NCBI RefSeq assembly: GCF_012427705.1
Contig: NZ_CP048602.1
Span: 930,001 to 994,000, forward strand
Origin: Vreelandella piezotolerans
GTDB lineage: Bacteria; Pseudomonadota; Gammaproteobacteria; Pseudomonadales; Halomonadaceae
Direction: 5' to 3'
Length of the DNA stretch: 64,000 nt
In this document: one piece after another, positions 43,744 through 52,922 of the stretch
Layout: every line of letters starts with the position of its first letter
Position numbering within the stretch: position 1 is the stretch's first letter
Program-made: the position numbers and the translations under genes
Notes under the pieces: model-generated
What the model was told of the DNA's origin: nothing
What the model saw: only the letters and a program-made list of their open reading frames with translations
Databases searched by the model: none

Positions 43744-44733
43744 ATGAAACAGAACACACCGAGCGCGCAAACCGCCACCATCCGCGAAATCGCCCGGCGC
43801 GCCGAGGTCTCGATTGCCTCGGTCAGCCGGGCGCTCAACGGTAAACCGGGGATCAGCGACGCGCTGCGCGATAAAATTCTCACCATTAGCCGTGAAGTGG
43901 CCTATCAGCCCAGCGCGGCGGCGCGGCAGTTGATTAGCGGAAAAGCCGCTGTGGTAGGCATTTCATTGGGGCGGCAAGATATCGAACTGCGCCCTTACTA
44001 TATTCTCCTCTACCAGCACCTAACCGTCGCGTTGCACCAGCAGGGCATGGTGCCGATCTTCTTTCACCACGACCAAACCTCGGCGCTGCCCGAAAGGGCC
44101 GGCGCAGCGATTTTGCTAGGGGAAACCGGCGAAGACGAGCGCCCAGCGCTGCTACGTGAGGCGGGCATACCGTTCGTGCGGATTGGCAACGCCGGGGAAG
44201 GGTTCTCGGTGGCCCCGGACGATGTCTCAGGCCTGTACCAAATCACGCGCCATCTGATCGGGCAAGGGCGAACACGGATTGCCTTCGTGGGTGGCGAGTT
44301 GGACGTGCCGCGCCCCCATAGTCGTCTTTCCGGCTATCAACGAGCCATAGCGGAAGCGGGGCTGAGCGAACAGCTTCTGAGCCTGCCCCATCGGTTCACT
44401 TCCGACTCGCTCACTAGCTACCGACACCTCAACCGCTTTCTCGATCATGGAAACACTACGTCATTACCGTTCGATGCGCTGGTCTGCGCCACCGACGAAC
44501 TGGCGCTCGGCTGTGTCGCTGCGCTGGAAGATCGCGATATTCGTGTGCCCGAAGACGTGGCCGTGACCGGCTTTGACGACCTGCCTACCCTAGCCACCGG
44601 ATTAACGACGGTGCGCCAGGACATTGCCGCCATTGCGGCGATGAGTGTCGAGCTATTGAGCGAAGCGCTGGCGGGAAAAGCGCCCCGGCACGTGTCGCTG
44701 CCGGTGGCGCTGGTGCTGCGCGAAACCTCTTAG
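43744..44733 (+). CDS. LacI-family transcriptional regulator of the thu-like operon
   Basis: A 329-residue LacI regulator. The helix-turn-helix and hinge lie at residues 12-60 (TIREIARRAEVSIASVSRAL, YQPSAAARQLISGKAAVVGI), followed by a periplasmic-binding-protein-like effector domain (ALVCATDELALGCVAALEDR, VPEDVAVTGFDDLPTLATGL). GAGG lies 7 nt before the ATG. It is the last gene of the thuA-thuB-SBP operon, and the two operators at 40409-40442 have the symmetry expected for it. It overlaps the convergent cdd by 4 bp. Confidence 0.93.
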   Translation: MKQNTPSAQTATIREIARRAEVSIASVSRALNGKPGISDALRDKILTISREVAYQPSAAARQLISGKAAVVGISLGRQDIELRPYYILLYQHLTVALHQQGMVPIFFHHDQTSALPERAGAAILLGETGEDERPALLREAGIPFVRIGNAGEGFSVAPDDVSGLYQITRHLIGQGRTRIAFVGGELDVPRPHSRLSGYQRAIAEAGLSEQLLSLPHRFTSDSLTSYRHLNRFLDHGNTTSLPFDALVCATDELALGCVAALEDRDIRVPEDVAVTGFDDLPTLATGLTTVRQDIAAIAAMSVELLSEALAGKAPRHVSLPVALVLRETS

Positions 44734-45137
44734 CGCTCCGGCAGCTGCTCCGGGCCGAAGGCGTCGGGCAGTAGGCTGTCCATGGTGTAGGTTTTCAGCA
44801 CCTCGCCCTGCTTGGAGAGCACCATGATTTGCGTGCTGGGGGTGGCGAACTCGCGGATGCGCTGGCGGCAGTCGCCGCAGGGTGTACAGAGGTGCTCGCC
44901 AGGGCCCATCACATACACCTTGGCAAGCTCGCGCTGGCCAGCGGTGATCATGGCAGAAATGGCCGAGGCTTCGGCACACAGCCCTTTGTAGTGGGCCACT
45001 TCTACGTTGCTACCCGCAAACTGCTGGCCGTCGGGGCACTCCATCACCGCCGCCACGGGGTGGTTGGAGTAGGGCGCGTAGGCGTTGCCCAGGGTGGTCA
45101 GCAGCGTGTCGACCAAGGCCGGATCCGCTCGATTCAT
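44730..45137 (-). CDS. cdd: Cytidine deaminase (short, tetrameric type)
   Basis: A 135-residue zinc enzyme converting (deoxy)cytidine to (deoxy)uridine. The active site is in LCAEASAISAM (Cys ligand and Glu) and HLCTPCGDCRQRIREF (two Cys ligands). The short form is the homotetrameric type, unlike the 294-residue E. coli dimer. It is the last gene of the leftward deo cluster and supplies deoxyuridine to DeoA. It ends against the LacI gene. Confidence 0.95.
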   Translation of the reverse strand: MNRADPALVDTLLTTLGNAYAPYSNHPVAAVMECPDGQQFAGSNVEVAHYKGLCAEASAISAMITAGQRELAKVYVMGPGEHLCTPCGDCRQRIREFATPSTQIMVLSKQGEVLKTYTMDSLLPDAFGPEQLPER

Positions 45138-45173
45138 GCTGTTATCCTCTGAATGGCGTGAGTGGGCATCGTC

Positions 45174-45899
45174 TTAGGCGCGGGCGGCGTCGTCGCGTAG
45201 CACGGTATCGAGCGCAATCACCATCATGTCGTTGAAAGTGGTTTGGCGGTCGGCGCTGGAGAGCGAGTCGCCTTTTAGGATGTGATCCGACACGGTGCAG
45301 ATGGTCAGCGCGCGGGCACCGAACTCGGCAGCCACGCCGTAAAGGCCAGCGGCTTCCATCTCGACGCCGACGATGCCGTAGCGCTTCATCAGCTCGGCCA
45401 TGTCGGTTTGCGGGTTGTAGAACAGGTCCGCTGAGAAGATGTTGCCGACTTTGACCGGCACGTTCTGCGCTTTGGCGGCCGCCACGGCGTGGCTGGTCAG
45501 CTCGAAGTCGGCGATGGCAGCGAAGTCGTGGTCGTTGAAGCGCATGCGGTTCACTTTGGAGTCGGTGCAGGCACCCATGCCGATCACCACGTCACGCACG
45601 TTCACGTCGTCGCGCACCGCGCCGCAGGAGCCGACGCGAATGATCGACTTCACGCCGTAATCGGTAATCAGCTCTTTGGCGTAAATGGAGACGGAAGGAA
45701 TACCCATGCCGTGGCCCATTACGGAAATCTCGCGGCCTTGATAAGTGCCGGTGTAGCCGAACATATTGCGCACGTCGTTCACCTGGCGCACGTTCTCGAG
45801 ATAGGTATCGGCGATGTACTTGGCGCGCAGCGGGTCGCCGGGCATCAGGACGGTATCGGCGAAATCGCCTTTTTCGGCATTGATATGGGGGGTAGCCAT
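45174..45899 (-). CDS. deoD: Purine nucleoside phosphorylase, DeoD type
   Basis: A 241-residue hexameric PNP that splits purine (deoxy)ribonucleosides with phosphate. Motifs: [20 protein letters not shown] at the N-terminus, [56 protein letters not shown] and [20 protein letters not shown]. Length equals the E. coli enzyme (239). It follows deoB by 14 bp. Confidence 0.97.
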   Translation of the reverse strand: MATPHINAEKGDFADTVLMPGDPLRAKYIADTYLENVRQVNDVRNMFGYTGTYQGREISVMGHGMGIPSVSIYAKELITDYGVKSIIRVGSCGAVRDDVNVRDVVIGMGACTDSKVNRMRFNDHDFAAIADFELTSHAVAAAKAQNVPVKVGNIFSADLFYNPQTDMAELMKRYGIVGVEMEAAGLYGVAAEFGARALTICTVSDHILKGDSLSSADRQTTFNDMMVIALDTVLRDDAARA

Positions 45900-45913
45900 T
45901 GTGTCTCTCTCCT

Positions 45914-47158
45914 TTAAGCGGCTTTGGTCAAAAAGCTGTCGCCGTCGGCCATCGCCTCGAGCGTGAAGTAGTCGGCCAGGGTTTGGCCGATGTCGGCGAA
46001 GGTGCCGCGCTCGCCCAGCGGGCCGGGGGCGAAGCCTGCGCCGCGCACCATGATCGGTACGTATTCGCGGGTGTGCTCGGTGCCTTCCCAGCTGGGATCG
46101 CAGCCGTGGTCGGCGGTGAGCAGCAGCAGGTCGTCGTCGTTAAGCGCCGCCAGCAGCTCCGGCAGGCGGGCGTCGAAGTGCTCCAGCGCAGCGGCGTAGC
46201 CCGGCACGTCCCGGCGGTGGCCATAGACCGAGTCGAAATCTACGAAGTTGGTCATGATCATGGTTGGGCGGTCGCTAGTCTCGCGTGCGGTGCGCGCGAC
46301 TTCCGCTAGAGTGGCCTCCATGAGCGCGTCGTGGCCGCTGGCTTTGACCTTGTGGGTGATGCCGCAGTGGGCGTAGATGTCGGCGATCTTGCCAATCGAG
46401 ACCACTTCGCCCCCGGCATCGGCGAGTTTTTGCAGCACGGTCGGGGTGGGCGGCTCGATGCTGTAGTCGCGGCGATTGCCGGTGCGGGCAAAGTTTTGGC
46501 TGTCATCGCCGATGAACGGGCGGGCGATGACGCGGCCAATGTTGTACGGCGCCAGCAGTTCGCGCACGGTTTCGCACAGGGCGTAGAGGCGCTCCAGGCC
46601 AAAATGCTCTTCGTGGGCGGCAATCTGGAACACGGAGTCTGCCGAGGTGTAGACGATCGGCTTGCCGCTCTGGATATGCTCTTCACCCAGGCGGGCAATG
46701 ATCTCGGTGCCCGAGGCGTGGCAGTTACCGATCACGCCAGGCAGGTCGGCCTGCTCGACGATGCTGTCCAGCAGCGTTTGGGGGAAACTGTCGGTCTTGT
46801 CGCTGAAGTAACCCCAGTCGAAGCGCACCGGTACTCCAGCAATTTCCCAGTGGCCGGAAGGGGTGTCCTTACCGCTGGAGATCTCTTTGGCGTGGGCGTA
46901 AGCGCCGCTCAACTGCTCGGGCAGGCTGACGCCTTCCGCGACGCTGCCGGTGGCATCCCGGTGGGCGTGGAACAGGCCGAGCGCGGCCATGTTGGGGAGC
47001 TTCAACGGGCCGGAGCGCTCGGCGGTATCCGCTTCGCCACGGGCGCAGGCCGCGGCGATGTGGCCCAGGGTGTCGGCACCCTGGTCGCCAAAGGTAGCGG
47101 CGTCCGGCGCGCTACCGATTCCAAAAGAGTCCAGAACTAAGACGATGGCACGACGCAT
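45914..47158 (-). CDS. deoB: Phosphopentomutase
   Basis: A 414-residue Mn-dependent enzyme interconverting (deoxy)ribose 1- and 5-phosphate. Alkaline-phosphatase-fold motifs: [20 protein letters not shown], the catalytic Thr region [43 protein letters not shown] and [20 protein letters not shown] (His and Asp ligands). Its ATG overlaps the deoA stop by 1 bp (TAATG). E. coli DeoB is 407 residues. Confidence 0.97.
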   Translation of the reverse strand: MRRAIVLVLDSFGIGSAPDAATFGDQGADTLGHIAAACARGEADTAERSGPLKLPNMAALGLFHAHRDATGSVAEGVSLPEQLSGAYAHAKEISSGKDTPSGHWEIAGVPVRFDWGYFSDKTDSFPQTLLDSIVEQADLPGVIGNCHASGTEIIARLGEEHIQSGKPIVYTSADSVFQIAAHEEHFGLERLYALCETVRELLAPYNIGRVIARPFIGDDSQNFARTGNRRDYSIEPPTPTVLQKLADAGGEVVSIGKIADIYAHCGITHKVKASGHDALMEATLAEVARTARETSDRPTMIMTNFVDFDSVYGHRRDVPGYAAALEHFDARLPELLAALNDDDLLLLTADHGCDPSWEGTEHTREYVPIMVRGAGFAPGPLGERGTFADIGQTLADYFTLEAMADGDSFLTKAA

Positions 47159-48510
47159 TAGGCTTCTCCTCGGAAGGTCTCTTGCAGCAGGGCGTCGGCG
47201 GTGGCCTCGGCGTCGCCGACGGTGACCGCCGCGCGTAGCTGGGCGGCGGCACGAGCGGCGGCCTCTTCGGTGCGGGCGTGAACGATGGCCAGCGGGCGCT
47301 GGCTATCCACACGGTCGCCGATTTCGGCGATATCGCTAAACCCGACGCTGTGGTCGACGCTGGCGTCGTTACGCAGACGGCCACCGCCCAGCTCCACCAC
47401 GCTCATGCCCACGGTACGGTTATCGAAGCGCTGCACGATGCCGCTCTGCTCGGGGTACACTGCCTGAATGACCGGTGCGGTGGCCAGGTAGCTGTCCGAA
47501 CGCTCCATGAAGTCGGCGGGGCCGCCCAGTTCGCGCACCATGCGGGCGAAGACTTCTGCGGCTGCGCCGGAGGTGAGCGCTTTGTCTAACTTGGTAAGGG
47601 CTTCTTCGCGGTTAGCCACCAGTTTGCCCGCCATCAGCATTTCGACGGCGAGTTCGCGGGTGACCTGCATCACGCGGCTGTTGGCGCGCTCGCCGCGCAG
47701 CAGCGCCAGGGTTTCGACGATCTCCACCGCGTTACCGGCACACGGGGCCAGCGGCTGGCTCATATCGGTCAGCAGGGCGGTGGTGGGCGTGCCTGCTTGG
47801 GTCGCGACATTGGCGATACTTTTCGCCAGTTCGCGGGATTTTTCCGGGGTGGGCATGAACGCGCCGCTGCCGACCTTGACGTCCATGACCAGGGCGTCCA
47901 GGCCAGACGCCAGCTTTTTACCCAAGATGGACGCAGTGATCAGCGGAATGGATTCCACGGTGGCGGTCACGTCACGCACGCCGTAGATGCGCTTGTCCGC
48001 CGGGGCGAGGTTGCCGGTTTGGCCGATGATCGCCACGCCGGTGGATTTTACGACCTCGCTGAAGCGCTTGGGAGCGGGGTAGGGGTCGTAGCCAGGGATC
48101 GATTCCAGCTTATCCAGCGTGCCGCCGGTGTGGCCCAGGCCGCGGCCAGAAATCATCGGGACGAAGGCGCCGCAGGCGGCGACCCAAGGGCCCAACACCA
48201 GCGATACCAGGTCACCCACGCCGCCGGTAGAGTGCTTGTCCACGATCGGGCCAGGCAGGTTGAGCGAATCCCACTGCATCACGTGGCCTGAATCGCGCGT
48301 CGCGGTGGTCAGCGCCACGACCTCTTCACGACTCATGCCATTCAAAAACACCGACATGGTGAAAGCACCGATCTGCGCGTCGCTGATGCGGTCGTCGGCA
48401 ATGCCCTGCACGAAAGCTTTGATCTCTTCAGCGGGCAGCGGCTGGCCGTCGCGCTTCAGGCGAATCAGTTCTTGGGGGAGCAGGGCATGGTGAGAAGCGT
48501 TTGACGACAT
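47158..48510 (-). CDS. deoA: Thymidine phosphorylase
   Basis: A 450-residue pyrimidine nucleoside phosphorylase (E. coli 440). The family signature [20 protein letters not shown] and the phosphate/base-binding [15 protein letters not shown] are intact. It yields thymine and deoxyribose-1-phosphate for DeoB. The start codon directly follows the deoC stop, and it overlaps deoB by 1 bp, so these genes are translationally coupled. Confidence 0.97.
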   Translation of the reverse strand: MSSNASHHALLPQELIRLKRDGQPLPAEEIKAFVQGIADDRISDAQIGAFTMSVFLNGMSREEVVALTTATRDSGHVMQWDSLNLPGPIVDKHSTGGVGDLVSLVLGPWVAACGAFVPMISGRGLGHTGGTLDKLESIPGYDPYPAPKRFSEVVKSTGVAIIGQTGNLAPADKRIYGVRDVTATVESIPLITASILGKKLASGLDALVMDVKVGSGAFMPTPEKSRELAKSIANVATQAGTPTTALLTDMSQPLAPCAGNAVEIVETLALLRGERANSRVMQVTRELAVEMLMAGKLVANREEALTKLDKALTSGAAAEVFARMVRELGGPADFMERSDSYLATAPVIQAVYPEQSGIVQRFDNRTVGMSVVELGGGRLRNDASVDHSVGFSDIAEIGDRVDSQRPLAIVHARTEEAAARAAAQLRAAVTVGDAEATADALLQETFRGEA

Positions 48511-49317
48511 TTAGTAGCCTCCATTGGTCGCGGCATCGGCATTGCCGTTGAGCGTGTTCAGTAGGTTCGTCAGTAGGCTGGACGCACCGAACCGGAAGTG
48601 CTCGGGCGTCACCCACTGCGGACCCATAATGTCGGCAGCCAGCGCCAGATACTGGGCCGCTTCTTCGGCGGTGCGAACGCCACCAGCGGCTTTGAAACCG
48701 ACATTTTTACCGCTGGCTTTGATGGCTTTTAGCATGATCTCAGCGGCGTCTAGCGTGGCGTTCACCGGTACTTTACCGGTGGATGTCTTGATGAAGTCAG
48801 CGCCACCTTCGATGGCCAGCTCGCTTGCACGTTGGATAAGCGCAGGCTCCTTGAGTTCGCCAGATTCGATGATGACTTTAAGCTGGGCTTGCCCGCCGCA
48901 GGCGGCTTTGCACATTTCCACCAGCTCGCGCCCCGTCTCTTCATCGCCTGCCATCAGCGCACGGTAAGGAAACACCACGTCGACCTCGTGGGCACCTGAC
49001 GCTACCGCTTCGCGGGTTTCACGGGCAGCGCCCATGATATCGTCGCCGCCGTGGGGGAAGTTGGTGACCGTGGCGATCTTGACTTGGCTCTCCAGCTTGT
49101 GGGCACTGAGCGCGCGGGCAGCGGTGACGATGAACTGCGGGTAAACGCACACCGCCGCCGGGTTGCCGAACGGCGTTTTTACCTGCTGGCACAACGCTTC
49201 GATCACGCTGTCGGTGTCACTGTCGTTCAGGCTGGTCAAATCCATTAGCGACAAAGCTTGACGAGCGGCTTGGGTGAGTTGGGCTTGGGTGAGCTGGGGG
49301 GAGGCAGTAGCGTTCAT
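48511..49317 (-). CDS. deoC: Deoxyribose-phosphate aldolase
   Basis: A 268-residue class I aldolase (DERA) splitting deoxyribose-5-phosphate to acetaldehyde and glyceraldehyde-3-phosphate. The Schiff-base lysine is in [36 protein letters not shown] and [20 protein letters not shown] are typical. Start 49317 (MNATAS) is preferred over a frame opening at 49365 that would include the terminator-proximal leader. First gene of the deoC-A-B-D-cdd run, preceded by a terminator hairpin that lies between it and nupC. Confidence 0.96.
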   Translation of the reverse strand: MNATASPQLTQAQLTQAARQALSLMDLTSLNDSDTDSVIEALCQQVKTPFGNPAAVCVYPQFIVTAARALSAHKLESQVKIATVTNFPHGGDDIMGAARETREAVASGAHEVDVVFPYRALMAGDEETGRELVEMCKAACGGQAQLKVIIESGELKEPALIQRASELAIEGGADFIKTSTGKVPVNATLDAAEIMLKAIKASGKNVGFKAAGGVRTAEEAAQYLALAADIMGPQWVTPEHFRFGASSLLTNLLNTLNGNADAATNGGY

Positions 49318-49340
49318 GACATTCTCGCAAATCGATAAAA

Positions 49341-49378
49341 GACAAAACGGGCACTGCGAAAACATAGCAGCGCCCGTT
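49341..49378 (-). terminator. Terminator/attenuator between nupC and deoC
   Basis: AACGGGC/GCCCGTT (7 bp), one mismatch, then CTGC/GCAG (4 bp); on the minus strand the stem is followed by TTTTGTCTTTT. It lies after the nupC stop and 24 bp before the deoC start, so it would lower transcription of the deo genes from the tsx-nupC promoter. Confidence 0.8.
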
Positions 49379-49400
49379 GAATGGTGTGGTGCTCGCTGCG

Positions 49401-50684
49401 TTACGCCGTCAAACTGCTTAGCGCAATGAAGAAGCCGGCGATGGAAGCAGACATCAAGTTAGAGAGCGTACCGGCCAAGACCGCTTTGACACCGAAGCGG
49501 GCAATTTCTTTGCGGCGCGTGGGAGCAATGCTACCCAGGCCACCCAGCAGAATGGCAATCGATGACAGGTTAGCGAAACCGCACAGGGCAAATGACAGGA
49601 TGGCCATGGTGTGCGGGGTCATCAGTTGACCCGTTGCCGCCACGACCTGTTCGCCATCGATGTACGGCGCTAGATTGATGTAGGCGACGAACTCGTTGAC
49701 CACCAGCTTTTGGCCGATGAACGAACCTGCCAGCGTTGCCTCTTCCCACGGCACGCCGAGCAGGAACGCCAGCGGCGCAAACAGCCAGCCGAGAATGAGC
49801 TCGAGGCTCAGCGATTCAAAGCCGAACCAGCCGCCAACGCCGCCTAAAATGCCGTTGATCAGCGCGATCAACCCGATGAACGCCAGCAGCATCGCACCAA
49901 CGTTGGCTGCCAGCATCAGGCCGGAGGTCGCGCCGGACGCCGCGGCATCCAGTACGTTGGTAGGCTTGTCGTCCTGCTCTTTCAGCTCTTCATCGACCTT
50001 GGAAACGCTGTCGCTGTCTTCGGCGTCTTGGGTTTCCGGCATGATCAGCTTGGCGAACAGCAGACCGCCCGGTGCTGCCATGAACGAGGCGGCCACCAGG
50101 TACTCCATCGGAATGCCCAGCGCGGCGTAGCCCGCCAGCACCGAACCGGCCACCGAGGCCAAACCGCCGCACATCACCGCGAATAGCTGCGATGGCGTCA
50201 TGCGGGCAATGAATGGACGCACCACCAGTGGTGCTTCGGTTTGGCCGACGAAGATATTGGCCGTGGCCGAGAGCGATTCGGTACGCGAGGTGCCCAATGC
50301 TTTTTGCAGTGCGCCGCCCAGAATCCGAATGACCCACTGCATGATGCCCAGGTAGTAGAGTACGGCAATCAGCGACGAGAAGAAGATGATGACCGGCAGT
50401 ACTTTGATGGCAAACACGAAACCGACGTTTTCTACATCGGCAATGCCACCAAACAAAAAGCCGATACCGTCGTTGGCGTACACCAGCACCTGGCTAACGC
50501 CCGCCGAGATGGCCTGAAGCACCGCTTGGCCAAACGGAACGTAAAGCACGAACGCGCCAATACCGGCTTGGATGGCAAAGGCACCCAGCACGGTGCGCAG
50601 CCGAATCGACTTGCGGTCGTAAGAAAAAATCAGGGCAATGGCCACTAGGGTGACCATACCAACCAAGCTCATGATGAGGGTCAT
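49401..50684 (-). CDS. nupC: Concentrative nucleoside transporter (NupC/CNT family)
   Basis: A 427-residue inner-membrane nucleoside symporter. CNT hallmarks: [18 protein letters not shown] (core GQTEAP), [23 protein letters not shown]-type repeats and [21 protein letters not shown]. coli NupC is 400 residues; a central hydrophilic loop (about 210-245, acidic) is longer here. It lies 34 bp after tsx in the same operon and feeds deo enzymes. Confidence 0.96.
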   Translation of the reverse strand: MTLIMSLVGMVTLVAIALIFSYDRKSIRLRTVLGAFAIQAGIGAFVLYVPFGQAVLQAISAGVSQVLVYANDGIGFLFGGIADVENVGFVFAIKVLPVIIFFSSLIAVLYYLGIMQWVIRILGGALQKALGTSRTESLSATANIFVGQTEAPLVVRPFIARMTPSQLFAVMCGGLASVAGSVLAGYAALGIPMEYLVAASFMAAPGGLLFAKLIMPETQDAEDSDSVSKVDEELKEQDDKPTNVLDAAASGATSGLMLAANVGAMLLAFIGLIALINGILGGVGGWFGFESLSLELILGWLFAPLAFLLGVPWEEATLAGSFIGQKLVVNEFVAYINLAPYIDGEQVVAATGQLMTPHTMAILSFALCGFANLSSIAILLGGLGSIAPTRRKEIARFGVKAVLAGTLSNLMSASIAGFFIALSSLTA

Positions 50685-50718
50685 GGGAGTACCTTCGGAT
50701 CGTGAGGAGTGTGAGCGA

Positions 50719-51564
50719 TTACAGTAAGTTCAACTTCACTGAGTAGATCATCGCGTTTTGGTAAGCATCCGGGGTGCCCAGTTTATTCTCTGAGTAGCGG
50801 TACTGCACGCCCGTCGTGATCAGGTCGGACGGGTGCCACCATAGGCTCAGCGCTCCGTTGGTGCCCACGCTGCCAGCGGTACCATTCACGTAGTTCTGAG
50901 AAAGATACTCATCGTCACGACCGAAGGTCTGCTCGTGCCAGTTGGTGACGCTGAAGTTTTGGTTGCCAGCGGTGAAATCGTAGCCCGCGACCCAGCCTGC
51001 CATGAAGCCATTCATGCCAGTGTAGCCATCGCTTTGTACTCGCGCGGCACCAATGAAGGGCTTGAACCACAGACCATTATCGAACGTGGTGCGATAGCCG
51101 AGGCCAAGAATTTGATCCTGCTCGCGGCCGTTGAAGCCGTAGTCGCGGAAATCGTACAGGTGGGCGTAAATCGACAGCGGGCTGTCGCCCAGGTAGATGT
51201 GCGAGGTCACTTTACCAGCGGTGCGGAAGTTGTCTTTACCTCCGCTGGCTTGGTCGAATTGATCATTGGTCGGATTCTCGAAATCGAAGAAGCCGTAGAA
51301 CTCGCCCCAGCTAAAGCCGACGCCGCCTTCGATTTCGACGAATGTAAAGTCGCTTTTCGCGGCATTGCTAGCCGTGCGCGCTTCGGTGCCGTTGGACCAA
51401 TCCAGGTAGTTGACCGAGACGTTGGCAAACGACCACAAGCGGTCGAGGGTACGTGGTTCGGCATCGTCTGCCAAAACGGGTGTAGCGAGCGCCGCACCGG
51501 TCAGTAAAACGCCAGCGCCAAGCGTGACGAAAGTAGAAGAACGAGTGTGAGAGTGAGCAGTCAT
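50719..51564 (-). CDS. tsx: Tsx-type outer-membrane nucleoside channel
   Basis: A 281-residue outer-membrane barrel of the Tsx/OmpK family. A signal peptide covers about residues 1-34 ([10 protein letters not shown]). The mature start has [20 protein letters not shown], and [26 protein letters not shown] and a C-terminal Leu/aromatic strand are typical. Start 51564 has GAGG 5 nt upstream; the frame runs on to 51690 over the operator. Divergent from deoR, with DeoR-type sites between them. First gene of the tsx-nupC operon. Confidence 0.93.
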   Translation of the reverse strand: MTAHSHTRSSTFVTLGAGVLLTGAALATPVLADDAEPRTLDRLWSFANVSVNYLDWSNGTEARTASNAAKSDFTFVEIEGGVGFSWGEFYGFFDFENPTNDQFDQASGGKDNFRTAGKVTSHIYLGDSPLSIYAHLYDFRDYGFNGREQDQILGLGYRTTFDNGLWFKPFIGAARVQSDGYTGMNGFMAGWVAGYDFTAGNQNFSVTNWHEQTFGRDDEYLSQNYVNGTAGSVGTNGALSLWWHPSDLITTGVQYRYSENKLGTPDAYQNAMIYSVKLNLL

Positions 51565-51641
51565 GGAAGCCTCAACAGGGTTGTATCTCGGAGCCAGAGG
51601 GGCTGGCGTTCCGACGTTATGGGTCGTGTGGGCTGGCGTTG

Positions 51642-51669
51642 ATGTTAAAATTATAACATTGAGTGTTAT
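51642..51669. promoter_or_regulatory. DeoR-type operator between tsx and deoR
   Basis: TGTTAAAATTATAACA (51643-51658) matches the E. coli DeoR operator TGTTAGAATTCTAACA at 14 of 16 positions; the two changes are the symmetric sites 6 and 11. With flanks, ATGTTA/TAACAT arms span 51642-51659. The right half-site is also one arm of a second palindrome ATAACA-N5-TGTTAT (51653-51669), giving three half-sites in a row. Confidence 0.85.
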
Positions 51670-51855
51670 TTTTTTAACGCTGATTTGCAAGTATCGTCAC
51701 ATCAACGCTATTTAAATGTGATATGCGCATCACGGGTGGGTGACGCCAGTGAAAAGAGTGCGCAGTAGTGGAAATTGGCAGGGGCCTAGCTCAGCATAGG
51801 ATGCCTGGCGGGGCGCAATGCCGATAACAAAATGAATCATAAGGAGATGCCGGAC

Positions 51856-52623
51856 ATGAACGATCGCAGCGCACAGCGCATGGCCATGCTGCAAGAAGCG
51901 CTGGCCAGCGGGGGAACCCTGCATCTTCGCGATGCCGCCGAGCTGTGCGGCGTCTCCGAAATGACCATTCGACGGGATCTCTCGACGCAGCCGTCGGCCA
52001 TTAGCCTGTTGGGCGGGCGATTGGTGATGGCCAGCTACCCCGGCGTGACGCCGGTATACGATTTGACCGAGCAGCAGGCGAGCCATTACCAAGTCAAACA
52101 GCGCCTTTGCCAGCGCGCGGCCAGCTTCATCGAAGAGGGCGATACGCTGTTTATCGACTGCGGCTCCACGCTCATTCCACTGTTGGGTCAGCTTAGTCGT
52201 TTCCGAGAGCTTACCGTAGTGACCTATGCCCTCAACGTAGCCAACGCCGTCGCTGGGCTGCCCAATGTGCGCCTCGTATTGCTAGGTGGGCTTTTCTACG
52301 CGTCCTCTCAATCGTTTGGCAGCGACGGCATGGGCGCGGCCATCGAGCGCTTGGGCATCAACAAGGCGCTGATCTCTGCTGCCGGCGTGGATTGCGAACG
52401 AGGCGTAAGCTGCTTTCATTTTCACGAAGTAGGGCCAAAGCAAGCGGCCATTGCCACGGCAATGCAGCGCCTGTTGGTGGTCGATGCCAGCAAATTTGGC
52501 GTGGTGCGCCCGGCCTATTTTGCCTCGCTGGAAGACTTCGATGTCATCGTCACCGACGACGAGCGCGCCCCTGGTTTACTGGAGCGCCATCCGCTGCCCG
52601 CGCTTAACGTCACGCTCGCCTAA
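51856..52623 (+). CDS. deoR: Deoxyribonucleoside-regulon repressor DeoR
   Basis: A 255-residue DeoR-family repressor (E. coli 252). An N-terminal winged helix (about 5-55; HLRDAAELCGVSEMTIRRDL) is followed by a sugar-phosphate isomerase-like effector domain (EGDTLFIDCGSTLIPLLG, ALNVANAVAGLPNVRLVLLG, VVDASKFGVVRPAYFASLED). In E. coli it senses deoxyribose-5-phosphate. Start 51856 has AAGGAG 9 nt upstream; an in-frame ATG at 51832 lacks one. It is divergent from tsx-nupC-deo and followed by the cyo cluster after 300 bp. Confidence 0.94.
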   Translation: MNDRSAQRMAMLQEALASGGTLHLRDAAELCGVSEMTIRRDLSTQPSAISLLGGRLVMASYPGVTPVYDLTEQQASHYQVKQRLCQRAASFIEEGDTLFIDCGSTLIPLLGQLSRFRELTVVTYALNVANAVAGLPNVRLVLLGGLFYASSQSFGSDGMGAAIERLGINKALISAAGVDCERGVSCFHFHEVGPKQAAIATAMQRLLVVDASKFGVVRPAYFASLEDFDVIVTDDERAPGLLERHPLPALNVTLA

Positions 52624-52696
52624 TGAAAGACGGTCGAAGCCCCGTATCGCCCTCTTCAAACCGGTGCGCGGGGTGCGGCATAACGTCTCTTTCTGA

Positions 52697-52710
52697 TTGA
52701 CTCAGATCAA
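52697..52710. promoter_or_regulatory. FNR/ANR-like box 1 upstream of cyo
   Basis: TTGACTCAGATCAA matches the FNR/ANR consensus TTGAT-N4-ATCAA at 9 of 10 defined positions. It lies 213 bp before cyoA. An oxygen-responsive regulator would be expected to repress a low-affinity oxidase operon anaerobically. Confidence 0.7.
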
Positions 52711-52731
52711 TAGAAAATACTTTAGTCTTAG

Positions 52732-52745
52732 TTGATGCGCATCAG
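52732..52745. promoter_or_regulatory. FNR/ANR-like box 2 upstream of cyo
   Basis: TTGATGCGCATCAG matches TTGAT-N4-ATCAA at 9 of 10 positions, and its core TGATGCGCATCA is a perfect 12-bp palindrome. It is 35 bp (centre to centre) from box 1. Two tandem boxes strengthen the call. Confidence 0.6.
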
Positions 52746-52760
52746 CGCATGGCCGAGGCT

Positions 52761-52894
52761 CGCCACCAACCCCATGCGGTGGCGCATATTTTTCCCGGAG
52801 CAACGCTTACGCTCTCACTGTTCTGGGAAAAGTATGGGGTGATAGTTAGCTTGCTATATAGCTGGCTAGTTAGCCAGCCAAACAGCAGGCTGTT
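52761..52894 (+). promoter_or_regulatory. Structured leader of cyoA with terminator-like hairpin
   Basis: Four successive stem-loops precede cyoA: CGCCACC/GGTGGCG (52761-52784) followed by CATATTTTT; CATATTTTTCCC/GGGAAAAGTATG (52785-52836, 12 bp with one T-G); GCTGGCTA/TAGCCAGC (52861-52878); AAACAGC/GCTGTTT (52880-52895). The first, with its U-run, looks like a terminator; the U-run itself is one arm of the second stem, so the leader may switch. No known riboswitch is recognised. Confidence 0.5.
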
Positions 52895-52922
52895 TTAGAC
52901 AACTCTCTGATGAGATCACACC

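Noticed and set aside
46331..47140. A 269-codon rightward frame inside deoB
   Set aside because: Exact antisense of a well-conserved deoB; long shadow frames are common in GC-rich DNA. No ribosome-binding site or family motif.
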